In this document: positions 12,077-20,491 of the stretch, piece after piece | Position numbering within the stretch: the first letter of the stretch is position 1 | How the letters are laid out: every line of letters starts with the position of its first letter | Source of the DNA: Thoreauomyces humboldtii | Taxonomy: Eukaryota > Chytridiomycota > Chytridiomycetes > Spizellomycetales > Powellomycetaceae | NCBI GenBank assembly: GCA_027596035.1 | Contig: JADGJA010000146.1 | Location: 1-36,626, forward strand | Length of the DNA: 36,626 bases | Direction: 5' to 3' | Notes under the pieces: model-generated | What the model was told of the DNA's origin: nothing | Database searches by the model: none | What the model saw: only the letters and a program-made list of their open reading frames with translations | Program-made: the position numbers and the translations under genes

Positions 12077-12308
12077 TTGTCACCGCAAGCCTGTAACGTA
12101 GCCAATACTACCGATTCTGTCGGTAACCAATTTTGCATCTCTGACGCAGTACATGTATCATTAGTACAAGATATACATGTAGGCTGATCAGCATTTACAG
12201 GTTGATGTTCCCTGACTCAACATCCCATGACTACAGTATAACCTGACTACAACTTTTGCGGGTTGATGAATGAAAATAACAAATCACAGGAAGAGCCTCC
12301 TAGTGCTT
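12077..12308. other. Convergent 3' intergenic region with imperfect hairpin
   Basis: The stops of the LENG1-like gene (plus) and TMEM231 (minus) face each other across 232 A/T-rich bases. TACATGTATC at 12150-12159 can pair with GATATACATGTA at 12170-12181 except for a two-base bulge, leaving a ~10-base loop. It could be a 3'-end or transcription-stop structure serving both genes, or chance. Confidence 0.35.
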
Positions 12309-13573
12309 TTAAAAAGTATGCTCCTTGAAATCACTGTAGCGCGGGAACGGGTCAACTCGCATGGAGGTCCGTACAAGAGATCGAAAGGCCGCACCCAGCA
12401 CCCAGTGTAGAATGGTTCCAACGACAACCAGGTACGCTAAGTATTGCACCCAAGCCAGCTTGAGCACATCGGCGAGTGTAGGCTTATAACGAAGAGTCTG
12501 CTGAGGATATCTCACTCGCCCTGAGATGGTGAAAGGGGCGGTGTTCGCGCGTCCTGTTGTCCAGATCGGCGCCGCGCGTTGGAAAAGTGTTCGCGCTATC
12601 CAATTTGCAATTTGTTAGGCAAACAATAATCATTACATGACCTGAAGCGCAAGATCCTACCATTCCGATTGGCATAGGACGATAGCACCCCTTGCCATGC
12701 GGAAGCAACCGAAGCAGCCGCTGTTGCTGTGCTAAAATCCAGAACAGTCTGATCATAGATATCGTTTGTTGCTCCACCGTCCAAGCTTGCCCCCTGATTG
12801 AGTTTCAGCTCTCCATTCACGTATACAGCTGCCACCGTAGGCAGTCCTGTAGATAAAGATACGACAGCTAAGCTCTGCATCTGCAACGTTGCTTTATCCT
12901 AGGATACAGGTGAGAAAGAGCAAGAGGACAAGCGAACAATGACGCCTACCTCCACTGAATACTCAAGTGAAAAGGCCATGATCACTTCCGAGATGTCTTC
13001 TCCAGAAAGCATCGGCATCGCAACGGTAAATTCCAGATAGTCGTTTCGACCGTCCCCATCGCTGTCGACATCTATCGCCTGTGGCGTCGGGAATGCTATT
13101 TAGCATGGTTGCGAAAGACGTGAGTCTCGTCCTGAGCGGTAAGCACCTGACCTGCACCGTGGGTACTCGGATATTGGCTGCAAACTTGGCGTTGTAATCC
13201 GTATTTGTCGACCATGCGAGGTTCAAAGGAGCGCTGGAGCTGTCTGTTCCCTGCATGGATAGCAGTATTGAGTTGGCATAGCTGACTGACGGCAGGACAG
13301 TGAAGGTCATATCATTTCTTTGAAATGCTACAGATGGGGATGATCAGATGATTTGCAGTTGGGAACGGGGCGTATAAAGAAATCCTCACCATCCGAGAGC
13401 AGATCAGCGAGCAGGAAAGGTAGGATGACCGCGAAAGCATAGAGCAGAAGCGTGAAGAAAGCTGCCGGAGAGAGCCAGGAGGAAAAGTAGTGCCTTTGAA
13501 AGGCGTCAGAGCGTAATATCGGAATCGCTTGAAGCGTCAGAACGATGGACGACGCAGAAGGTCCAGGTCGCAT
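12309..13573 (-). CDS. TMEM231: Ciliary transition-zone protein TMEM231
   Basis: Membrane component of the MKS/B9 module at the ciliary gate. Five exons, 13573-13390, 13327-13152, 13078-12950, 12898-12661 and 12595-12309, give 337 aa; human TMEM231 is about 316 aa. Helix 1 lies near residues 34-55 (FTLLLYAFAVILPFLLADLL) and helix 2 near 294-313 (YLAYLVVVGTILHWVLGAAF). The family's order of conserved blocks is intact: LAWSTNTDYN, RVPTVQ, DVDSDGDGRNDYLEF (animal DRNQDGKTD), ATLQMQSLAVVS, VYVNGELKLNQ, APFTISGRVRYP, and YKPTLADVLKLAWVQY just before helix 2. At intron 13151-13079 a nearer AG acceptor would put a stop in frame, so CACAG|GCG is the one used. It starts 111 bp from the divergent AP-4 epsilon gene. 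Presence implies a flagellated life stage. Confidence 0.9.
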
Positions 13574-13684
13574 ACAGTATACTCGCCGACAGAGAACGCG
13601 GTCAAAAGAGTCCGAGAAGAGCGGACATGTGTGTCATGACTTCCGGCGAGAACCGACGCTCCGAGAACGAACCGAGAATTTCAA
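13574..13684. promoter_or_regulatory. Bidirectional promoter, TMEM231 / AP4E, with CCGAGAA repeats
   Basis: Only 111 bp separate the two start codons. On the plus strand the heptamer CCGAGAA occurs at 13612-13618, 13661-13667 and 13672-13678, with CGAGAA at 13647-13652 and a weaker AGAGAA near 13591. No RFX X-box (GTTGCC...GGCAAC type) was seen. The repeats may be binding sites for an unknown factor; function is inferred from number and position only. Confidence 0.45.
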
Positions 13685-15536
13685 ATGACCCATTGGACCC
13701 ATCTTACGCCAACACAGAGGCAAGTGACTTACAATCTACTCCACGAATCCCCGGAAGAGCAGCTGATCCTAATTCCTGATTGCAGACTCAGCCCGGATTT
13801 CGAGAATACCCGTCACAGGGATACCCACAGATTCTCATCATCGCTAAGGGTCCTGCTGAAGGAAATCGCCGCATGCAAAACACGTGCGCACGAGAGAGAT
13901 CTCTTGGCCGCGGAGGTGGCCAATCTAAGGCTCAATATGGCGAAGGCCAACATATCCTCGGTGAGTTCTCCTCCTAGACCTGCACGTGTAGAAGCATGAC
14001 TGACACTTTGTGCGTTCATCCTCACCAGCGAATGATGGCAGAATATCTCTCCAGAGCGCTCTTCTGTCAGACGATGGGAGCTGACACTTCCGAGTTCGCC
14101 CACATTCACGCTATTATGCTCGTTCAAGATGCTAGGACAGAATTCGATAAACACATCGGCTACCTTTGCGTTACTCAATTCCTCCACGAACACCACGAAC
14201 TTGGATTGCTCATGGTCAATACCTTTCAAAGGGTGAGTCGAAAGATCAAAGAAGAGACGAAGTACCTGCGGCATGTACTTGGACACTCAGCGGAAGCGCT
14301 CGTTTGGACGTCCGGTTGAACTGACCTTGGCACTCTATTATACGTAGGACCTAAGCGTTGGAAGCAGTTCATCGGACATTGCCATGGCACTGGGATCCCT
14401 GTGCGAGATTGCGAATGCGGACATGGTCCCTTCGCTACTCCCTTACGTCATTCGATGCGTTCGCCACAATGATTGTGTGTATGTTTCGGCACCGGTACGT
14501 ACCATCTATCGTCAAGAGTGATTCAGCTGACTGCGGTCTTTCTTTCCGTAGCGTCGCTTGTCCGTAAACGAGCAGTAATGGTTCTCACTCGATTTACCCA
14601 TCTGGTTCCTACCGCGCTGGAAGCGATGGGAAAAAGTTTGAGGCGTGCGCTGGCCGACCGCGATCCAAGCGTTATGGCCGCCGCGCTGGGATTATACCAA
14701 GTGCTTGTGCATGTGAGCGGGCTACAACATGTTTTGGGTTCAAGTGCGCCTTGCTCACGCAGTCACTCTTGTATCTCCAGCGGGATCCTGGGTCTTATAT
14801 TGATCTCGTGCCCGCATTCCTGCACATCCACACACAGGTAACCGCTGGCCGTTTATCCAATACGTACGATTTCCACGGTCTGGCTGCACCATGGCTCCAG
14901 CTGCGATGTGTCGATATCTTGAGTCACCTGGGCACTGTGCAAAGCTCGTAAGTAGGCGCTTCGATTCTGTGCCAAGCATCTGATCTCACTTCCCGTTTCT
15001 TGCAGAACCGCTGACATCGTAGTTCCCACCCTTCTGTTGACCTTCACTACAGCATCTACTCTATCCTCTACTCCCGGTCATGAGGCTGGTTACGCAGTGC
15101 TTTATGAATGCATCCGGTGCCTCCATCTCATTGTTGTATCGACGCGGCAGCGCCAATCTTCGTCGGAACTACCATCGACGGAAGTCGTCCCCTGGTTGGC
15201 CGACATTGTCAAAAATTTGCGCGGTCCCCTGACTCGCCTCCTTCCGCTTCACAATGAGAATTTGCAGATGGTTGCGCAGGCGGGGCTACGCCTGATGAAG
15301 ACGATAGATCCGGCCGTTGCAGAGGATTTACGAAATCAGGCACAAGAGCTCAGACGGCAGGTAGGCATTGCACCTTCACTTTGCATTGTTGTTTTTATTG
15401 ACCGTGATGGTCCCAGGCCCGTTCGGGATCTAGTTTGCCTCGGAGTGAGGCGGAAGGAGCATCGCAGAATGAAGGGACGGCTGCCGAAGAGGTGCATGGT
15501 ACGTGGAACCCTTCGGATCGAGGAGATGTCAAGTAG
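13685..15536 (+). CDS. AP-4 epsilon-like adaptin, short form
   Basis: Large-subunit adaptin N-terminal trunk, closest to AP-4 epsilon, which makes trans-Golgi vesicle coats. Exons 13685-13960, 14029-14232, 14348-14498, 14552-14712, 14763-14947, 15006-15360 and 15417-15536 give 483 aa. Epsilon hallmarks in order: FSSSLRVLLKEIAACKTRAH with ERDLLAAEVANLR, FAHIHAIMLVQDA, HIGYLCVTQFLHEHHELGLL, LRRALADRDPSVMAAALGLY, AAPWLQLRCVDILSHLG and YAVLYECIRCLHLI. The third intron is the weak point. Staying in frame needs a GTACCA donor at 14499 and adds about nine residues; the better GTACGT donor at 14495 would shift frame. The protein stops in a short polar tail (residues ~445-483) where AP-4 epsilon (~1100 aa) would continue with the second half of the trunk, hinge and ear. 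No further adaptin sequence follows on this strand. It is either a genuine short form or a truncated gene. Confidence 0.75.
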
Positions 15537-16777
15537 CTAGTGTAGATCTATTCAGATCGGTAGAATAGTACAAGTGTTGCACTATGATCGATAGAATGCT
15601 CTCCCTTCCAGCTGGGAAGTCGAGTGACTGCACAGTCGCGGAGCCGGACGATTCAGTACGACATGTCCGTCTGTCCGACGCCAAGACGACGGCAGTAGTA
15701 CTTATACACAGAGCCTTCATTTTCACGTCGCCAAGATCCAAGTAGAGGGGGCGCTTCCCTGCCAGTGGCAAAGCAAAGCATCAAATAATCCGATTTTGAT
15801 TCCTGACAGGGGCTAGAGCCATCTGCTGCGCAGGCGAGGAAGCAGCTGCGTTGGCCACGAGCACCGAAACCCGTTGCCTGCTAGAGCATTGACTCGACAA
15901 AAGCCGGCGACGCACGTGCCATCTTTCATAACTAGGCGGATCAAAGAAAGAGTTGATCGACCGTACAAGAGGGCAAGGAATCCGGGCTCCCCAGCGGGTG
16001 CTTGCCTAGGTTCGAGAGGGGTGTCAAGCAAGGTGTCAAAGCTGTCAACATTTAGGTTTGCGGCAGCGATAGCAAACATAAGCTCCAGTTGGTGAGCGTG
16101 GGACGACTCCACTTAAGTGGGACCATGCAATCGAAGTCGGAACGGGCCCAGTACAGGGTCAGGACACGTTGAACTTGAGAACTCGGTGCCATGGTCTCCT
16201 GGGAAAGTGTTCGTAGCCCCATTGCGCGGCGGTGTTCTTGCCGTCCTGTGCCCCTACGGCTGGGGATTGTGCGTTAGGAAGCAAAAGACTAATCCCATCC
16301 CAAGCTGACAGTTTTGCTCGCCATTTTATTTTACCCCAGCCTTCTCAGAAAACCAAGGGTTGAAGAAGGTTACTATGCTATGACGGGCATGATCGCCGCC
16401 AAGGTAGATGGCTGGAAGACCTTAAGCAACCACGATACCAACCCGATATGGCTGTGGAACAACTCACGCAAGCCAAACAACCATTGCCCAACCCTTCCAT
16501 CCCCTCGGTTCAATACCGAACCAGATCCTGCTAAACCCTCTCTCACAGCCCCCTCTCACAGCCCCCTATCCGAACGGAGTACCGTATCCCTTCGCGATCC
16601 GTGAGCCAGCCTCAGCATCAACGCTATCCCAGCAATCCAAAGGTCTGTTGGCAGCCCGAATGTCCAGATGGGGTTAGGGTTCGCACATTCCTCGCCGCGA
16701 CCCCCCAACAACGTTTCCTCGAACCGTGCGTCCGTGCGTGCAAAGGCATTCCCAGGCAACAGCGCACATATTTCACC
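15537..16777. other. Intergenic stretch without a supported gene
   Basis: About 1.2 kb between the AP-4 epsilon-like stop and the NDUFB2-like start. Open frames of up to 126 codons have no recognisable motif. CTCTCACAGCCCC is repeated in tandem twice near 16540-16565. If the epsilon gene once continued, its missing second half should begin here, but I find no adaptin-like sequence in any plus-strand frame. Confidence 0.45.
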
Positions 16778-17108
16778 ATGGCTGGAGCAGCGCACCATCC
16801 ACGAGCACCAGGAGGACCTTTCGTACCGCCAAAGGTTCACGGCCGATGGGGCGCCAAGCTCATGATGGCTCCCGTCTGGTTCTTCGTCATGTACAGGATG
16901 TACCACGACGGTCCTCACCACTTCGTAAGAAACCGTCTCTTTGTCGAAGGCTTCAAGCTTGGCCAGCTGTGGAGGTGCTGATATCGGATGTACCTTTCTG
17001 TAGCTTCACAAACATCAGTGGGAGGAGCCCAAGCACCTTGCGTACCTCGAGGAGGTGGACAAGAAGTTCGGAACGACTTACGCAACGGACAACATGCACC
17101 ACCACTAG
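16778..17108 (+). CDS. NDUFB2-like small complex I subunit (AGGG type)
   Basis: Probable accessory subunit of mitochondrial NADH:ubiquinone oxidoreductase. Exons 16778-16924 and 17019-17108 flank a 94 bp intron and give 78 aa. The spliced protein reads MAGAAHHPRAPGGPFVPP, a basic KVHGRWGAKL, one helix APVWFFVMYRMY, then HDGPHHF joined to WEEPKHLAYLEE and ending TDNMHHH. This matches the AGGG/NDUFB2 plan: Gly/His N-terminus, single helix with the W-F-x2-(L/M)-Y-R pattern, then (H/Q)DGP and a Trp-Glu. The start at 16778 is chosen because the extension upstream in frame is Pro/Arg-rich without domain character. The family is short and divergent, so a different one-helix mitochondrial protein cannot be excluded. 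Confidence 0.62.
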
Positions 17109-17881
17109 AGGGACCCACTCTCCTTTCCGCTTATCCCGACCCCCATGACCGCCCCATCCCTCGACCTATCCTTTGTCAGGCAGATACCGCCCTTCAGTCA
17201 AAACATACCAAAAATCAAACTTACTTATCATATCCTCGGGGGAACTGGCTGCCGGAGCGGTGGTCCCTGGTGTTGAAGGGACGTTTGTGGGCGCTCATTG
17301 GGCAGCCTTGACCGTTTGGCAGAGGAGAGAACTTCGTAACAGCATCGGACGCGGGATCAAGCGAGAAACTGGGGATCGTGCAACGGTCGGACCGGGGAAG
17401 TCCAAAGATGCTCGACTTCCAGCGATTTGAGGGAACTGGTCTTGAGCATACTTACAGATCAGACAAGGTCTTCCTTCGGACGCCGTGAGAACCACAAACG
17501 TTTTTGGCAAAACATTCGACGATCTGCCCGCACCATGGAGATACGTTGGCCGCTTGGGGAACGAACATTCTCGTTTGCAGCAGCGAATGCCTATTCGTGC
17601 GTGGGTTTGTTCTACTGCTTCGTCCTTTCAAAAGGTCTATATAAGGTGGCGGGTCGAGACGATATGAGCAGGCTTGAGGGCCGCGACGAATGTCATTCGT
17701 TACCACGTCCGAGAAGTAAGGCGGGTTTTGGGGGAAGTGTCAGGTTGTGGGCGTCCTTACGGCATCTCCCGTATTCATGAAATACGGAATGTTTTACTTG
17801 GCCGGCCCAGGCCCGCTGAGCCTATCGTTGCAGCCTGCATCGCCTTCGTCAAAGATCGAGGATATCCCCGCGAAGTTTAGG
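17109..17881. other. Convergent gap with an isolated TATA-like site
   Basis: About 770 bases between the NDUFB2-like stop (plus) and the WD40 stop (minus). A good TATATAA occurs at 17638-17644 on the plus strand, but no convincing coding sequence follows. The best plus-strand frames (17427-17780) have no recognisable motif. I report no gene. Confidence 0.4.
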
Positions 17882-19901
17882 TTACGAAGTTTCTTGCCCA
17901 TACACCTTGACCGTTCCATCTGATAACCCCGACCCAGGTTAGATTAAAGGTGTGGGCGGTAGACCCACTCGGTCGTCGAACTCACCGTCACTACATGTGG
18001 CGACCCATTTGCTTCTCCAACCAAACACAACGTCCCTGACCTCCACACCTTCGTGATCCCTCAGGATCCCTGACACGTCCCCGGTTGCAAGATTGAAGAT
18101 CACCACGCCGCCATCATAAGTCGGCGCAAACACGTAGCGACCGTTCGAGGCAATCTTGGTCAGCCACGAGTTCGAACAGTACCTGGAGACAGCCGCCAAT
18201 TGGGGGCGGTTAGTAACTCTGGACGCAATGCTTCGAATCTACGATGGAAGAGCGAACTCACTCCTCGTGTTGATATCGCTTTACTTCGGAAAGCGTGAAC
18301 TCGCCGCCAAGGACTGTCGGAAAGATGATTTTGTGGAGGATGACCGCATTGGGGGTCGTGTCTAAGATGACGAGGTCAGAACACGACTAGCACTCCCCTT
18401 CGCCTGCACACATCCGGAAGTCGCTTACTGACGGCGACCTCGCTGCCTTCCTCCATCTGGACCTCCTCAACGCCCCGGGTGAGGAGGTAAGCGAACGGGG
18501 CTTCTGGGACAGCTTCTCCAGCATCCTGGCCGGCAAGCGCATCCTCCCAGGTCGGGGAGGCGGGAAGGTCTAGACAGTACACCACTTTGGCGCAGTCGCA
18601 GTAACACGAGTAGAGATTTGGAAAGTGCTGTACTTTCTGCGAAGAAGAGGAACCAACGTAATCAGAAACGAATCCCTGGCGGCTTTCAGTACGCCAGTTG
18701 AGTTCGACCCACCTTTCCAGACTCCAAGTCGAAGATGGTGATCCCACCGTCGCACGCGGCCACCAGGTATCTGTTCCCACAGTGTGGGAGAAATGCAGCC
18801 GTGAAAGCCATGCACGCATCTCCATCTTCCAGCCGATCTCGCTCGATAAGAGTGCTGTCGCGTGAGGTGCAGCATGAGTAGGATGAACGCATGCACGAGC
18901 ATGCGGAGCGATGGCTTACCTCCACGTCTCGTCCATCTTCCACCTGATGAGATACCCATCCTGACTTGTCGTGATGTAATAATTTTCTCCCTTATATTGG
19001 ATTGCTTTTATGCAAAGCACCTCCTCGTCGTGTCCCTCCATCCGCGCCACCACCTTTCCCGTCACGAGGTCAAAGACCTTGAGGGGACACGGGAGGACGT
19101 GGTTGTCTTCCTCCGCCTCGTTCCACTTTTTTGGATCCTTCAGTTTGCCGGCAACCACGATCCTCGTTCCATCCTCCGTGAATCTCCCGCAGAAGAACTC
19201 GTCAATCTCGTCGTCCTCCCGCTCGCGGTCCTGGAGGACTTGGACGCAGGACCACGTCTCGGTGTCCCAGATGCGAACGGACCCAACGGTGCTGAAGGTA
19301 GCGAGCATGAGGCCGTCGGGAGAGAGTACCATGCTGGTGATGTGACCGTGGTCGTGGACGGATGCGGCGGCGGGGAGGAGTCGAAGGGGATTGGAAGCGT
19401 TGACGTGGTTGATCATGGTGTGTGGGTCATGATCGGGACCTGGTAGATGTTGCCAGTAGGTGTCTGGATAGTGCAACGAGAGAGCACAGAGTTCAGAGGG
19501 ATCGATAGGTGGATGAATTGGTTTCTAACGAGGAAAGTTACAGCGCTTCTCGTCAGAACCTTCCCTTGTAACGAGCACTTCCGCCATAAACTCACTTTTT
19601 CGGGTATTGGACTGGCCGAGCCTTCTTCTGTCACGTCTTCCATGTTGAACTCACTGACTTCCTGTGTAATTGCCTTTGCCTTCCCTTTCCCTCGTCCCGT
19701 GGCCGCGGCTGGCTTTCGCTTGGCGGCCCCTGGCGTTTTGGTCCTCTTCACGGGCTCCTTTTTTGCTTTTGTTACCGCAGCCTTTTTCTTCTTGACGGCT
19801 GCAGATGCTAGAGGCCCGTCGGGAGCAAGATCGCTGACGTCTCCCTCGATGTCAACATCGAGGTCCTCGGCCGGTGGGAGAGCTGTGTCGGTTGTGAGCA
19901 T
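17882..19901 (-). CDS. WD40 beta-propeller protein with basic N-terminal tail
   Basis: Seven exons, 19901-19596, 19524-18920, 18854-18713, 18636-18429, 18361-18262, 18182-17986 and 17919-17882, sum to exactly 531 codons plus stop. Residues 1-100 are acidic, then strongly Lys/Ala/Pro-rich (AAVKKKKAAVTKAKKEPVKR, TGRGKGKAKA), a likely nuclear-localisation and nucleic-acid-binding tail. WD-type blades follow: GHITSMVLSPDGLMLATFST with SVRIWDTETW, RMEGHDEEVLCIKAI with DGYLIRWKMD, RYLVAACDGGITIFDLESGK, RYVFAPTYDGGVVIFNLATG and WVATCSDDGTVKVYG. The last blade is completed only by splicing out 17985-17920. A Cys-rich YSCYCDCAKVVYCLDLP sits between blades. The family looks conserved, but I cannot name it. 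The start at 19901 is chosen because the in-frame upstream extension looks like leader sequence. A chromatin or histone-handling role is only inferred from the tail. Confidence 0.82.
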
Positions 19902-20491
19902 GTCGTGGATATAGGTGCAGAACGGAGTGGAGGAGAAAGCGAGTGCCGAGTGGAAAGATGGTAGGATTGACCGTGGATGCCTTGCAAATCTCGCCCTGTG
20001 ATGCTCGCAAGCTATCGTTATGCCAGGCGCTGTGTTTGCCTCAGAGTTCCCGACGCACTGAAGCAATGTTGCTGGGAAACCTGGAGAGGTCGGGAAGGCG
20101 GAAAGGTCATGATATGTCGGACTCGATCGGACAGAAGTTGACAGAAGTTGACATGGGACTTCCACTCGCTGCTCGCTGCGTTGCGCTTGCGCAGCAAACC
20201 AGGCAGTCGATTCCATTTTCTTCCTTGGTTGCGATTTGGGTTCAGGCCTTCTGAATGCCCGTTGAGGATGGCACAGGAAGAGATGGCGTCAAATCACCCT
20301 CAATCAAAAAGTAATCCATGCATATCATCGGGAACGACCAAAGAAGAACTGGCCCTCTCCAAAAACTTGGGAAAGCAGGACATGGTCCGCACCCGGGACG
20401 AGCTTCCTGACAATGTTGCAGATGCACCAGGGGCTCGCGGTGGAGGTGCCGTCGTTATGCTTAATGTTACTTCGTTCACCCATAATGTCAA
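19902..20491. other. Promoter region of the WD40 gene and 3' flank of the RG protein
   Basis: These 590 bases lie between two minus-strand genes. The minus-strand frame stays open upstream of 19901 to 20216, but the added residues are Ser/His/Pro-rich without a motif. ACAGAAGTTG is directly repeated near 20130-20150. No other feature was recognised. Confidence 0.4.

Noticed and set aside
16668..16684. GGGGTTAGGGTTCG as telomere-like repeat
   Set aside because: Only a single TTAGGG unit; not an array.
16601..16777. Upstream in-frame extension of the NDUFB2-like gene as a mitochondrial presequence
   Set aside because: Pro- and Gln-rich with Cys, not the Arg/Ser/Ala amphipathic character of a presequence. 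Small complex I subunits of this type usually start near the HHP region.
17638..17880. Small gene after the TATATAA at 17638
   Set aside because: Downstream frames are short, lack motifs and start mostly at non-ATG codons; no splice structure gave a sensible protein.
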